Positions 42,648-51,940 of a stretch of 64,000 nucleotides of DNA are shown here, piece after piece; the first letter of the stretch is position 1; each line of letters starts with the position of its first letter. The DNA is from Gordonia effusa NBRC 100432 (GTDB taxonomy: Bacteria; Actinomycetota; Actinomycetes; Mycobacteriales; Mycobacteriaceae). The stretch covers positions 62,001-126,000 of the forward strand of contig NZ_BAEH01000105.1 of the NCBI RefSeq assembly GCF_000241305.1. Direction: 5' to 3'. The notes below the pieces were generated by a model. That model was given only the letters and a program-made list of their open reading frames with translations. It did no database searches and was not told where the DNA came from. The translations under genes and the position numbers were made by a program.

Positions 42648-43867
42648 CGCTGAAACCGCGCACTCCAGATCCAGGTTTGGCGTTGGCGTGCGCCCAACTC
42701 ACGGCCACGGCGACGTCGATGGGAACATCGACAGCCGTGGCCGTGGTGGTTGCAAAATCCGGGTACGGAAGCTGGGCAATCGCCGCAATCTTGCTCATTG
42801 GGGCACTGCCGTCATTAGTACTCGCGCCGCTCGCCGCTCCCCTGCTCGATGGACGCCGTTTGGGCAGGCTGGTGATGACCGCCGGCCTTGCCGAAGCAAT
42901 AGCCCTGGCATTGACTGCGATCCATCCGAACGTCGGCCTACTGATTGCGATGGCCGGAGTGATCGCCGTGGTCAGCACACTGAGCGCACCCGCGCTGCTG
43001 ACGCTGGCGCAACGATCCAGTGAGCACACCACAGCGCGATCATTCGCACGGATGGACACCGCCCGGATCGCCGGAATGTTCCTCGGTCCCGCGATCGGCG
43101 GTGCGCTAGTCCAATGGTCGTCAATCTCCGTTGTTCTGCTCGTCGATGCCGCGTGTGCCATCACGCTGGCATTAGTTGCGGCATGGGTACCGGAAGCCAT
43201 CGAACAGGGTATGTCTAAGCCTGCGAGCTGGTGGACAAAAGTACGTGAAGCTCCAGCCTTACTGTGGTCCGACGTCCGGGTGCGCGGAGCAATGATGGGC
43301 TTGTGCGCGGCGATTGTTTTCACCTCGGTCTACTCAGTCGCCGAAGCCCTCTACGCCCTACACACACTGAGCCTCCCACCGCTTGGATACGCGGTACTGG
43401 GGCAATGTTTCATCGCCGGCCGACTTGCGGGATCACGCGTCGCGGCCAGAATTACCAGCGACCAGGCTCCCCGCATCCTCGTATACGCCGGACTCGCGAT
43501 GGGAGTCGCCCTGGCCATCCCAGGCCTCGTCCCAAATCCGTGGCTCGCTGGCATATTCTTCGCAGTCGCAGGAATCGCGAACGCCGTACAAGTCGCCGCA
43601 ATCCGACTAGTCATCGTCGACGCTGTACCAGAAGCAACACAACCCCGTGCTCTGTCCACGATGGGCTCGGTCAACACCGCGGCAATGCTGTGTGGATTCA
43701 TGCTCGGCGCCCCCGTTGTCGCGGCCCTATCGCCTCCCTCGGGGTTGATTCTTGCCGGCGTCGGCACCGCCCTAATGGTCCTCGCAGGAGCTGCCGTAAC
43801 GCGACTACTCGGCAGAACTTCAACATCGCCGGACGCGCTGACTAATCTGGCGGGCGGCAGGTATTGA
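42644..43867 (+). CDS. MFS transporter
   Basis: A 407-residue major facilitator superfamily protein with about twelve hydrophobic segments; the two six-helix halves are separated by a charged loop around residues 190-205 (EAIEQGMSKPASWWTKVREAP). The pattern resembles drug/metabolite exporters of the enterobactin-exporter-like group (for example SGYGSWAIAAILLIGALPSLVLAPLAAPLLD region). The substrate is unknown. ATG at 42644 overlaps the previous stop. There is a 328-nt gap after it. Confidence 0.85.
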   Translation: MTLKPRTPDPGLALACAQLTATATSMGTSTAVAVVVAKSGYGSWAIAAILLIGALPSLVLAPLAAPLLDGRRLGRLVMTAGLAEAIALALTAIHPNVGLLIAMAGVIAVVSTLSAPALLTLAQRSSEHTTARSFARMDTARIAGMFLGPAIGGALVQWSSISVVLLVDAACAITLALVAAWVPEAIEQGMSKPASWWTKVREAPALLWSDVRVRGAMMGLCAAIVFTSVYSVAEALYALHTLSLPPLGYAVLGQCFIAGRLAGSRVAARITSDQAPRILVYAGLAMGVALAIPGLVPNPWLAGIFFAVAGIANAVQVAAIRLVIVDAVPEATQPRALSTMGSVNTAAMLCGFMLGAPVVAALSPPSGLILAGVGTALMVLAGAAVTRLLGRTSTSPDALTNLAGGRY

Positions 43868-44195
43868 GCGCACATCCTCATCTCGGGCGAGCTGAGAATG
43901 CCCCCGCCATAGGAGACCAGACCATAGGCGGCCACGTAATCGTCGTGGCTCACCTCTTGCGCGTGATCCCTGTACACCGCGCTCCCGCCAGGGCGGGAGT
44001 GCGTCCTGTGCCCGTACGCGGTGTCCATCAACGCCCTCGGCGGCCTGGCCTGGATGTCGAATGGTCCACCGAGTCCGGTGAGTTGTTCTCCCACAACCAG
44101 GCCCACGCCCGAGCGGAGACCCGGATCGGCGTGAGGTCTACCAGCCCGCTGCGATCTGCCGGGTAGCCACCCAGGCCGCGTAACCCACCGCATGA
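43868..44195. other. Intergenic region without a supported gene
   Basis: Several overlapping open frames exist on the minus strand (for example one with FDIQARPPRALMDTAYG) but they break between frames and have no start signals. The stretch may be a decayed gene. I see no repeat or RNA gene in it. Confidence 0.4.
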
Positions 44196-44237
44196 CCAAC
44201 GGCCCCGAATCTCCGGGTGGGAGATCGGGGCCGTTGG
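44196..44237 (-). terminator. Stem-loop downstream of the DUF4145 gene
   Basis: CCAACGGCCCCGA and TCGGGGCCGTTGG form a near-perfect stem that continues inward with ATCTC/GAGAT (one bulged A). It lies 10 nt after the DUF4145 stop on the minus strand and probably terminates that operon; a poly-T tail is not obvious. Confidence 0.7.
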
Positions 44238-44246
44238 CACTGGTGA

Positions 44247-44909
44247 CTACGGAGTGACCTGACCATGCTGCTTTCGCGCGGCCACCGCGGCCTGGGCCTT
44301 GGCTACTTTGGCGCGAGACTGAAAGACCTCAACCAGGATCTCCTCCATTAGAGCGATCACCAACGCCGACTCCTCCTCCGTAACAGGCTGGACAAAATCA
44401 CCATGAGCCATGTCATTACCGAAGTCTCGGATACTGTCCGCGCCGTCCTTGACATGCTCGCGAATCCATTGGTCGTCGTAGAGCTTCTCAATCTTGTCGA
44501 TCAGTCGCCCCTTGGTGATCCCAACCTCTTTGGCACTCGCCTCTATCACGGAGCGGGCCAGCAGAATTGAGGCACGGTAGTGGCTCTGCGCATGGCATTC
44601 GTAGGCCTCAGTCGCCGCGTCAGCTATATGTGTCGGTACATCTTCGTAACTCCTTGTCATGCCAGGCGACGGCCGCCAAACCTGGATCTCGCTACGTGCG
44701 AGCATCTCAGAGGCACTTCCCCACACATCGCTCTCGTGCAGAGCGGCGATGCCCACGGAGTAGATCAGACATGACGAACACTGAAACGCGCCGTAGACGT
44801 GAGTCCACCTCGTTTCAATCGCCGGATCGCGCGCAGAGGTAACGGCAACTGCGGCCTTGAGCACATGGTGAGACACCGCATTGCAGTGCCAGCAAACAGT
44901 GTTGTGCAC
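44247..44909 (-). CDS. DUF4145-domain protein with N-terminal Cys4 site
   Basis: A 220-residue protein. Two CxxC pairs at the N-terminus (CWHC, Cys6/9; CSSC, Cys44/47) suggest a zinc ribbon. The C-terminal half (about 105-205) has the DUF4145 pattern AYECHAQSHYRASILLARSVIEA, RLIDKIEKLYDD and IRDFGNDMAHGDF (R-x6-H core). DUF4145 is often found fused to or beside restriction and defence genes, but function is undetermined. GTG at 44909 lies 2 nt after the upstream gene's stop with GGAAGG about 11 nt away, so the pair is coupled. Confidence 0.78.
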   Translation of the reverse strand: MHNTVCWHCNAVSHHVLKAAVAVTSARDPAIETRWTHVYGAFQCSSCLIYSVGIAALHESDVWGSASEMLARSEIQVWRPSPGMTRSYEDVPTHIADAATEAYECHAQSHYRASILLARSVIEASAKEVGITKGRLIDKIEKLYDDQWIREHVKDGADSIRDFGNDMAHGDFVQPVTEEESALVIALMEEILVEVFQSRAKVAKAQAAVAARKQHGQVTP

Positions 44910-44911
44910 CG

Positions 44912-45376
44912 TTACGCGTCCTTCCGCCAACGACCGAACGCCGGAGGTTGGCTGGCGCGGATGGAAAGCGAGGTCAAACCGTCACCAATGACACCGCTCC
45001 TACTCTTGCCGCCGAGCGACAGCCAACCGCCGGACAGGTCATGCACCTGCCCTGTCTCCTTGACTGCGATGGTCCTACGCACACCGTCCACCTCAATCGA
45101 ACTGTCAGTCAGATCGAGGGTCCAGCGTGGAAGTGTCTCCAGATAATCGATGTACTCCGCGGCCGCTTCAATGTCGGGGAAGTAGCGGTCCGCTCGACCG
45201 TCCTCCGTGCCGAACGGCCGAACCGCATAATGAGACTCGAACACCCGACCACTCTGGGACTGCTCCTCCCCGGCAGTCGTGAGCACCGCGTACCCCATGG
45301 GCACGGCGCGCTCGTTTAGCTCTCTCGCTCGGCTGAAGGCCTCAGCGGTTCTCCGCACGGAGTCATCAGTAGTCAT
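44912..45376 (-). CDS. Hypothetical protein coupled to the DUF4145 gene
   Basis: A 154-residue protein with no recognised family. It has a helical N-terminus (VRRTAEAFSRARELNERAV) and a beta-rich remainder with RYFPDIEAAAEYIDYLETLP and WTLDLTDSSIEVDG. ATG at 45376 is one start; GTG at 45397 is another, neither with a strong ribosome-binding site. It precedes the DUF4145 gene by 2 nt, and the two form a small accessory operon next to tRNA-Pro. Confidence 0.65.
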   Translation of the reverse strand: MTTDDSVRRTAEAFSRARELNERAVPMGYAVLTTAGEEQSQSGRVFESHYAVRPFGTEDGRADRYFPDIEAAAEYIDYLETLPRWTLDLTDSSIEVDGVRRTIAVKETGQVHDLSGGWLSLGGKSRSGVIGDGLTSLSIRASQPPAFGRWRKDA

Positions 45377-45418
45377 GTGAGCACGATAGTCGGTCACCCT
45401 GACATGGTTACCCGCAAC

Positions 45419-45454
45419 AGAAAACGACCCCGACTCCCAACGGAGCCGAGGTCG
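45419..45454 (-). terminator. Rho-independent terminator of tRNA-Pro
   Basis: On the minus strand CGACCTCGGCTCC-GTTG-GGAGTCGGGGTCG forms a GC-rich hairpin (two G-U pairs) followed by TTTTC. It lies 48 nt downstream of the tRNA 3' end, so it probably ends that transcript. Confidence 0.75.
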
Positions 45455-45501
45455 CTATTGCGCGGTGACCCTGATCCAGCGTATTTACACTGGATCTTAC
45501 G

Positions 45502-45575
<74 letters not shown>

Positions 45576-45666
45576 TTGTCACCGACTACTCGCCGACAAC
45601 CTGGAAAATCTTATCCGACGTCGGCACCTAAACGCCAATCGCCTGGCAGCAGCATCTACCCGCGAG

Positions 45667-45717
45667 GCCTCGATACACCGACGAGCTCGCAAGCTCGCAC
45701 GACGGCACTCGACCAGC
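45667..45717. repeat. Dispersed intergenic repeat, copy 3 (short)
   Basis: CCTCGATACACCGACGAGCT followed by GCAAGCTCGC and CGGCACTCGACCAGC. This is the core of copies 1 and 2 without the extra tandem units. It lies between tRNA-Pro and the GlsB-type gene. Confidence 0.75.
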
Positions 45718-45753
45718 AGATCAAATCACCTGGCGCACAAACGCTTCCGCGAA

Positions 45754-46026
45754 CTAGACGTTCGAAGCCCGCTGCTTCGTGAACCAATACCACCCACCGG
45801 TCACGATCAGCGCACCGACGATCGATCCGATGATCCCGCTGGCCCGGAAATGCAGTCCGTCGCCGCTGAGCAGGCTGATCAGCAAACCGCCGACGAACGA
45901 CCCAACGAGGCCGGCGACAATTGCCAGACCCCAGTCGATACTCCGAGCCTTGGCGCCCAGAATCAATTGCGCAGCAGCACCGATGAGCATTCCGAACAGG
46001 ATGATTCCGATAATCAGCATCATCAA
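45754..46026 (-). CDS. GlsB/YeaQ/YmgE family stress membrane protein
   Basis: A 90-residue integral membrane protein of the GlsB/YeaQ/YmgE (transglycosylase-associated) family. It has three Gly-rich helices: MLIIGIILFGMLIGAAAQLIL, WGLAIVAGLVGSFVGGLLI and SGIIGSIVGALIVTGGWYWF (each in part). Members are induced by acid or envelope stress in other bacteria. ATG at 46026, with two further ATG codons just behind. It lies 47 nt downstream of der on the same strand but with its own gap, so operon membership is unclear. Confidence 0.88.
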   Translation of the reverse strand: MMMLIIGIILFGMLIGAAAQLILGAKARSIDWGLAIVAGLVGSFVGGLLISLLSGDGLHFRASGIIGSIVGALIVTGGWYWFTKQRASNV

Positions 46027-46073
46027 AGCCTAGACGCGCCGGAACGATGCGCCTCACCTAAACCAGATGAATC

Positions 46074-47522
46074 TCAGCGCTTACGCATCTCCCGCTTGTC
46101 CCGCACGCGCACATTCACCCGCACCGGCGACCCGTCGAAGCCGAACTCCTCACGCAGCCGCCGCTCCAGGAAGCGGCGGTAGCCAGCCTCCAGGAAACCG
46201 GTGGTGAAGAAGACGAAGGTCGGGGGTCGCGTCGCCGCTTGCGTCGCGAACATCACCCGCGGTTGCCGACCACCGCGCAACGGCGGCGGGTTGGCCGCGA
46301 TCACTTCCTTGACCCAATTGTTCAGTCGCCCAGTCGAAACGCGCTTATCCCACGACTCGAGCGCGGTATCGAGCGCCGGCACCAGCTTCTGCACCGCACG
46401 TCCGGTCATCGCCGAGATATTCACTCGCTGCGCCCACGGCACGCGAGCCAACTCTCGGTCAATCTCTTTGTCTAACTGGAGACGTCGGTCCTCGTCGACC
46501 AGATCCCACTTGTTGAACGCGACGACCAGCGCGCGCCCGGTCTCGATGATCAACGACAACACTCGAAGATCCTGCTCGGTGATCGGCTGCGAGGCGTCAA
46601 TCAACAAGATCGCCACCTCGGCCGCCTCAAGCGCCGACTTGGTTCGCAGCGAGGCGTAATACTCATGCCCCGACGCCGTCCGCACTTTCCGTCGCAACCC
46701 AGCGGTATCGATGAATTGCCAAGGGCGACCGCCCAATTCGATAAGCTCATCGACCGGATCGACGGTGGTGCCGGCAACATTGTCGACGACGGACCGCTCG
46801 CTGCCCGACAATTTGTTCAGCAGCGAACTCTTCCCGACGTTCGGCTTACCGACCAGCGCGACGCGTCGCGGTCCGCCCAACTGCGGAACAACCTGCGTGG
46901 TTTCCGGCAACACTTTGAGGATCTCATCGAGCAGATCGCCCGCTCCCCGACCATGCGCCGCCGACACTGGATACGGTTCGCCCAGCCCGAGCGACCACAA
47001 CGCCGCCGCCTCGGCCTCGGCCTTATCGCTATCAATCTTGTTGGCTGCCAGCACAACCGGAGTCTTGGATCGACGCAGGACCCGCGCCACCGCCTCATCG
47101 GTCGACGTTGCGCCAACCGTGGCATCGACCACCAACACGATCACATCGGCGGTCGACATCGCCTGCTCCGCCTGCCGAGCGATCGCCTGGTGCATCCCCT
47201 TGGCGTCGGGTTCCCAACCACCGGTGTCGATGAGCGTGAAATCACGCCCCGACCACCCGGCCCGGTACGACACCCGGTCGCGCGTCACTCCCGGAACATC
47301 CTCGACGACGGCTTCGCGTCGACCCAGAATACGATTCACCAGAGTCGATTTGCCGACGTTGGGCCGCCCGACGATGGCGACGACGGGCAGTGCCGCTACC
47401 CCACCCTCGTCACCGTCGAGATCGAAATCGTCTAGGTCCCAATCGGATTCGTCAGTCCACACACCGTCGCCGGGCAGCGACCCGATGCCCTCGACGTCGC
47501 CGCCGATCGTTGGTTCCGTCAT
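46074..47522 (-). CDS. der: Ribosome-biogenesis GTPase Der (EngA)
   Basis: A 482-residue double-GTPase that acts in 50S subunit assembly. The first G domain has G1 GRPNVGKS at residues 52-59, DTGGWEP (G3) and NKID (G4); the second has GKPNVGKSS at 225-233, DTAGLRRK and NKWDLVD. A KH-like domain with LNNWVKEVI and [11 protein letters not shown] ends it. An acidic extension of about 45 residues precedes the first domain. ATG at 47522 overlaps the cmk stop (TAATG), so both are translated together. Confidence 0.97.
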   Translation of the reverse strand: MTEPTIGGDVEGIGSLPGDGVWTDESDWDLDDFDLDGDEGGVAALPVVAIVGRPNVGKSTLVNRILGRREAVVEDVPGVTRDRVSYRAGWSGRDFTLIDTGGWEPDAKGMHQAIARQAEQAMSTADVIVLVVDATVGATSTDEAVARVLRRSKTPVVLAANKIDSDKAEAEAAALWSLGLGEPYPVSAAHGRGAGDLLDEILKVLPETTQVVPQLGGPRRVALVGKPNVGKSSLLNKLSGSERSVVDNVAGTTVDPVDELIELGGRPWQFIDTAGLRRKVRTASGHEYYASLRTKSALEAAEVAILLIDASQPITEQDLRVLSLIIETGRALVVAFNKWDLVDEDRRLQLDKEIDRELARVPWAQRVNISAMTGRAVQKLVPALDTALESWDKRVSTGRLNNWVKEVIAANPPPLRGGRQPRVMFATQAATRPPTFVFFTTGFLEAGYRRFLERRLREEFGFDGSPVRVNVRVRDKREMRKR

Positions 47523-48220
47523 TACTTGACCCCAATTCGCTTCTCAGTCAACGTAATCAGCCCGTCGAGCACCTGCGGCAACGTCAACTCACTGGTATCG
47601 AATATCACCGCGTCGTCAGCCGGCCGTAGCGGCGACGCCTCGCGGGTGGTGTCGAGATGATCACGTCGATTCACACTCGCTAACACGGTTTCGTAGTCGG
47701 TGTCCCGACCAGCCGCGGTATCCTGCCGCAGGCGACGCGCCGCCCGCGCCTCGGGAGTGGCCGTGAGATACACCTTCAACTCGGCATCCGGAAAAACCAC
47801 GGTGCCGATGTCACGCCCCTCGACGACGACATAGCGGTCGCCGGCGAGCCGGCGTTGCAGCTCCACCAACTTGGCCCGCACGGCCGAATTCGCCGATACC
47901 GCAGACACATTCGCCGTCACGTCGGCCTCGCGGATGGCACTCGACACATCCTCGCCGTCGAGAAGCACTACGGCCGACGGACTCTCATCCCGCTCGACCA
48001 ACTCGACCCGCGCGTCGTCGACAACCCGCGCCATCGCCTCGGCGTCCTCGACGTCGACACCCGAACGCAATACCGCCAGCGTCGCCGCCCGGTACATCGC
48101 GCCGGTATCCAAGTAGTGCGCACCGACTCGCTGTGCCAGCAACCGCGACACCGACGACTTACCGGTACCAGCCGGCCCGTCGATAGCGATCACCGTCGCA
48201 TTTCCCGTCGCCCCGGTCAC
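47522..48220 (-). CDS. cmk: Cytidylate kinase
   Basis: A 232-residue nucleoside monophosphate kinase that phosphorylates CMP/d[22 protein letters not shown] near residue 12 is the P-loop, [13 protein letters not shown] follows, and [22 protein letters not shown] (GRDIGT core) is the CMP-binding part with the lid RRLRQD. GTG at 48220 overlaps the rluB stop by 4 nt. The cluster rluB-cmk-der matches Rv1711-Rv1713. Confidence 0.96.
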   Translation of the reverse strand: MTGATGNATVIAIDGPAGTGKSSVSRLLAQRVGAHYLDTGAMYRAATLAVLRSGVDVEDAEAMARVVDDARVELVERDESPSAVVLLDGEDVSSAIREADVTANVSAVSANSAVRAKLVELQRRLAGDRYVVVEGRDIGTVVFPDAELKVYLTATPEARAARRLRQDTAAGRDTDYETVLASVNRRDHLDTTREASPLRPADDAVIFDTSELTLPQVLDGLITLTEKRIGVK

Positions 48221-49209
48221 ATTCCCACCGACTTATACAGCGCCCCAACCTCGTCGCTGCCCAGCACCCGCAAACTGCCTGGCCGCTGCTCACCCAGGTG
48301 CACCGCACCCACATCGGTGCGCAACAACCTGGTCACCGGGAACCCGACCTCGTCGAGCAGCCGACGCACAACGCGCTTGCGGCCCTCATGCAACGTCAGC
48401 CGCAACAGCGACCGCCCCTCATGGACCTCCAGGATCGTGGCCTTGTCGATCCGCACCGGCCCGTCGTCGAGTTCCACGCCGTCACGCAGCGTGCGCACGA
48501 TTCCGCGCGGCACCTCGCCCTTGACCGTCGCCAGATACGTCTTGGGCACCTCAAAGGATGGGTGCATCAACCGGTGCGCCAACTCGCCGTCGTTGGTGAG
48601 AAGCAGCAAACCTTCGGTATCGGCATCCAGGCGGCCGACATGAAATAGCCGCTGACCAGCCATGACCCGCTCGGCGACAATATCGCCCACGCAGGGACGG
48701 CCCTGATCGTCGGCCATCGTCGACTGGTACCCCTTGGGCTTGTTCAGCGCCAGATACTGGCGTGTCTCGTCGATGACGACACGTGCGCCGTCGACCCGGA
48801 TGATCGAGGTATCGGGATTGATTCGCATACCCTGCTCGACCACGATTTCGCCGTCGACGGACACTCGCCCGGCTGCGATAAGTTCTTCGGCTCCGCGTCG
48901 AGATGCGACACCGGCTTGCGCGAGCACCTTCTGCAATCGCACACCGTCAGCCTCGTAGGTCGCACCGCTGCCGCCCTCCCCTGTCAACTGCGTGCGCGCG
49001 AGCTTCGCGTTGTTCAGGCGCACCCGGCCCGACGCCACATCCGGCGTCGACCGCGCGCCTTTACGGTGCGGTTTCTTACGTGAGACCTGTTGGGCTGCGG
49101 GCTTTTTGGTGGGCTTCTTGCCCGATCCGCCCTTTGCGCCACCGCGCTTGGAGCCTCGTCGGTCATCTTGTCCACGTCCCGGTTTGCCGTCTCGGCTAGC
49201 GGATGCCAT
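48217..49209 (-). CDS. rluB: 23S rRNA pseudouridine synthase (RluB family)
   Basis: A 330-residue pseudouridine synthase. A lysine/arginine-rich disordered N-terminus (about 1-85) leads into an S4 RNA-binding domain (VRLQKVLAQAGVASRRGAEELI, about 90-150) and a catalytic domain with GRLDADTEGLLLLTNDG, where Asp195 is the nucleophile, and KTYLATVKG. It modifies helix 93 region of 23S rRNA in RluB relatives. ATG at 49209 is 6 nt after the scpB stop. The chain scpA-scpB-rluB-cmk-der appears to be one operon. Confidence 0.94.
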   Translation of the reverse strand: MASASRDGKPGRGQDDRRGSKRGGAKGGSGKKPTKKPAAQQVSRKKPHRKGARSTPDVASGRVRLNNAKLARTQLTGEGGSGATYEADGVRLQKVLAQAGVASRRGAEELIAAGRVSVDGEIVVEQGMRINPDTSIIRVDGARVVIDETRQYLALNKPKGYQSTMADDQGRPCVGDIVAERVMAGQRLFHVGRLDADTEGLLLLTNDGELAHRLMHPSFEVPKTYLATVKGEVPRGIVRTLRDGVELDDGPVRIDKATILEVHEGRSLLRLTLHEGRKRVVRRLLDEVGFPVTRLLRTDVGAVHLGEQRPGSLRVLGSDEVGALYKSVGM

Positions 49210-49215
49210 TGAGTA

Positions 49216-49956
49216 TCAGTCCTGATCGTCAGTAGGTGCCGAGGCGTCGGATAACGCGTCGGCCTCATCTGATTGTGCCCGCCGGTCAGCCAATTTGGCG
49301 AATCGAGGGTCGTCGTTGAGCTCCTCGGACAAGTCGTCGATGACGTCGACGTCGGGCAGCAGCGGCGCAAGATCGGGCAGGTCAGTCAACGACGCCAAAC
49401 CAAGGCGCTCCAGGAATAACTCGGTTGTGCCATATAGCGTCGCGGTGGTCGACGGATCGGTTCCCGCCTCGCTGATCAGTCCGCGCGCGACCAGCGTGCG
49501 GATTACGCCGTCGACGTTGACGCCGCGAATCGCGCTCACCCGAGCACGCGTGACCGGCTGTCGATAGGCGATGACGGCAAGAGTCTCCAAAGCTGCGCGG
49601 GTCAGCTTGGTACGTGCCCCATCCAGCAATAGCCGCTCGACGTAGGGCGCATAATCCGACCTGGTGTAGAACCGCCAGCCATCGCCGGCGAACCGCAGAT
49701 CAATGCCGCTTCCCGCCTCGGTCAGATCGGCCGAGATCTGCTTGAGGGTCCGATTGATGCGCAGTAGATCCTGTTCGAGGGCGGTTGCCAGTTCCTCTGT
49801 CGAGACCGGAGTGTCGACCACGAGCAGGACCGCCTCTAGCGCCGAACGCAGCTCTTGTTCGTCCATGACGCGTTCGTCTTCGGCGTCGAGTGTGGTCTGC
49901 CCAATGTCGATGCCGATCTGCGCCGGCTCGTCAAGCGTCTCGTCCTGCCCGCTCAT
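49216..49956 (-). CDS. scpB: Segregation and condensation protein B
   Basis: A 246-residue subunit of the SMC-ScpAB condensin. Two winged helices cover about residues 35-185 (LRSALEAVLLVVDTPVSTEELA, KLTRAALETLAVIAYRQPVTRARVSAIRGVNVDGVIRTL in part), followed by TTELFLERLGLASLTDLPDL. The N- and C-terminal tails are acidic. ATG at 49956 overlaps the scpA stop (ATGA). It binds the ScpA C-terminus. Confidence 0.95.
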   Translation of the reverse strand: MSGQDETLDEPAQIGIDIGQTTLDAEDERVMDEQELRSALEAVLLVVDTPVSTEELATALEQDLLRINRTLKQISADLTEAGSGIDLRFAGDGWRFYTRSDYAPYVERLLLDGARTKLTRAALETLAVIAYRQPVTRARVSAIRGVNVDGVIRTLVARGLISEAGTDPSTTATLYGTTELFLERLGLASLTDLPDLAPLLPDVDVIDDLSEELNDDPRFAKLADRRAQSDEADALSDASAPTDDQD

Positions 49957-50828
49957 CCGTACTCCTCCGCTGACTCGTCCATACTGACTTCTTCTGCTTC
50001 CCGGTCGCCGGTCCAACTCACCGAGAGATCGCCCAACGCTTCGGCCTGCTCGAAGACCACGGCGCGTTCCCGGAACAATTCGAGTAGCCCCAGAAAGCTC
50101 GCGACCACTTCGATTCCTTCGGTGCAATCGGCTACCAGCTCGCCGAAAGTCAGCCACGTGCCCGGCTTGGCGGTCAGTAGTTCCGCCATCCGGCGGGCGT
50201 GTTCGGGTACTGACACCTGATGCTGGTGAATATGCCCCAGCCCGACGGACGGTTTAGGCTTTGGCGTCATCGCCGACGCCGCGATCGATGCGAAGGTATC
50301 CGCGTCGACACCGAGGGTTACCTCGGGCATCAGTTCTTCGAACCGGCTCTCCAATGAGACCGCACGCGGGTACCGTTGCAGCGCAGCAGCTTCCAACTCG
50401 GCGAAAAGTGCGGCAACCTGTTTGTAGGCGCGATACTGCAACAGCCGGGCAAAGAGCAGGTCGCGAGCCTCAAGCAGCGCGAGGTCTTCGACGTCGTCGA
50501 CCTCCCCCGACGGCAACAGTCGCGCCGCTTTGAGGTCCAGCAATGTCGCGGCGACTACGAGAAACTCGGTGGTCTGCTCCAGGCCCATTTGCGCACCCAT
50601 ACTTCGCGTATAGGCGATGAACTCGTCGGTGACTTGGTGTAGCGCCAGTTCAGTTACATCGAGTCGATGCTGACTGATGAGGTTGAGCAGTAGGTCGAAC
50701 GGGCCCTCGAAATTCTTGAGTTTGACCTGAAACTTGTTGGCGGCAGCGGCATCTGCGAATGCGACGTCGATCGGCGCCGCAGCGTCGGCAACGCTCGCCG
50801 CCTCATTCGAGTCTGGCTCGTCGGTCAT
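49953..50828 (-). CDS. scpA: Segregation and condensation protein A
   Basis: A 291-residue kleisin that bridges the SMC heads. FQVKLKNFEGPFDLLLNLISQHRLDVTELAL (residues about 33-63, core FEGPFDLLL) is the N-terminal SMC-binding signature, DLKAARLLP lies in the centre and the C-terminal winged helix has IEVVASFLGLLELFRERAV. ATG at 50828 overlaps the ParA-like gene's stop by 4 nt. This coupling of ParA-like, scpA and scpB links plasmid-type partition ATPase and condensin functions. Confidence 0.95.
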   Translation of the reverse strand: MTDEPDSNEAASVADAAAPIDVAFADAAAANKFQVKLKNFEGPFDLLLNLISQHRLDVTELALHQVTDEFIAYTRSMGAQMGLEQTTEFLVVAATLLDLKAARLLPSGEVDDVEDLALLEARDLLFARLLQYRAYKQVAALFAELEAAALQRYPRAVSLESRFEELMPEVTLGVDADTFASIAASAMTPKPKPSVGLGHIHQHQVSVPEHARRMAELLTAKPGTWLTFGELVADCTEGIEVVASFLGLLELFRERAVVFEQAEALGDLSVSWTGDREAEEVSMDESAEEYG

Positions 50829-51781
50829 TTCTTGGGGCCGTTGCGCGCGATGACCTCACGCGCCAGCGCCCGATATGCCTTTGCCCCAGTCGATTTCGGA
50901 GCCCACGACGTGATTGGCTCACCCGCGACGGAGGTCTCCGGGAATCGCACGGTACGACTGATCACGGTGTCGTACACGGCATCGCCGAATACCTCGACTA
51001 CACGGGCCATTACCTCGCGCGAGTGCAAAGTCCGCGCATCGAACATGGTGACGACAATGCCGCCCAGCTCGAGTTTCATATTCAGCCGGTCGCGCACCTT
51101 GTCGATGGTGTCGGTGAGCAACGCGAGTCCGCGCAAGCTGAAATACTCACACTCCATTGGGATGATGACACTGTCCGCGCAGGCCAACGCGTTGACGGTG
51201 AGCAGCCCCAGCGACGGCTGACAGTCGATCAGGATGAAGTCGTAGCGGTCGACGATCGGATGCAGCGCGCGGGCCAGCGTCTGCTCCCGGCCAACCTCGT
51301 TGACGAGCTGAATCTCCGCGGCCGACAGATCGATATTCGATGGCAGCAGATCGAGTCCTTCGATCCGCGTGCGCATCAAGACATCGTCGGTCGCCGCGTG
51401 CGGAGGCACGAGCAGATTGTGGACGGTCTCTTCGAGTTCGTGATGAGCGACACCCAATCCGGCCGACAGCGCACCCTGCGGATCGAGATCCACCAGCAAC
51501 ACCCGTCGACCGCATTCGGCAAGTGCCGCACCAAGATTGATCGTCGACGTCGTTTTGCCGACGCCGCCCTTCTGGTTGCACACGGCGATGATGGTCGCCG
51601 GACCATGATGGTCGATCAGCTCCGGCTCGGGAACTGGCCGGGTCGGACGCCCGGTAGGCCCCAGTTCAGGTTCAGCGCGGTCATCGACGTCGTCGACTGG
51701 GCGGGGATTGACCGCCAACTGGTAATCGGTGGGGTCGGGTCGCGGCGTTGCCTGAGGTGTGGACGACTCCGGCGTATTCAC
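50825..51781 (-). CDS. ParA/Soj-family ATPase, Rv1708 type
   Basis: A 318-residue ParA-family ATPase. The first about 60 residues are Pro/Asp-rich and disordered; the deviant Walker A CNQKGGVGKTTST (Lys71-Thr78 core) follows, then LLVDLDPQGALSAG and DFILIDCQPSLGLLTVNAL. It is not next to parB, so it is the second ParA-like protein of this lineage, associated with scpAB rather than the origin. GTG at 51781, with GGAG about 9-14 nt upstream. Coupled to scpA. Confidence 0.93.
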   Translation of the reverse strand: MNTPESSTPQATPRPDPTDYQLAVNPRPVDDVDDRAEPELGPTGRPTRPVPEPELIDHHGPATIIAVCNQKGGVGKTTSTINLGAALAECGRRVLLVDLDPQGALSAGLGVAHHELEETVHNLLVPPHAATDDVLMRTRIEGLDLLPSNIDLSAAEIQLVNEVGREQTLARALHPIVDRYDFILIDCQPSLGLLTVNALACADSVIIPMECEYFSLRGLALLTDTIDKVRDRLNMKLELGGIVVTMFDARTLHSREVMARVVEVFGDAVYDTVISRTVRFPETSVAGEPITSWAPKSTGAKAYRALAREVIARNGPKK

Positions 51782-51843
51782 TCCGCGACACTCCTCTCGA
51801 TGGTGGCCATATACATCTGGTCACCCAGCCTAATGCAGGACAT

Positions 51844-51870
51844 CAAAACTCCCGGCGACAACCCGCCGGG
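51844..51870 (-). terminator. Candidate terminator after xerD
   Basis: On the minus strand CCCGGCG-N6-CGCCGGG is followed by AGTTTTGA, 71 nt downstream of xerD. The short T run makes it moderate. Confidence 0.5.
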
Positions 51871-51940
51871 CAAACGGGCGCCGGACACTGGTCTCTCGCC
51901 CCATCTGCCACTTCGCCAACTTCAACCCCACGATCGACGT

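Noticed and set aside
43351-44199. Minus-strand 282-codon frame opposite the MFS gene
   Set aside because: Most of it is antisense to the MFS transporter; only its first third covers the gap and shows no start signal.
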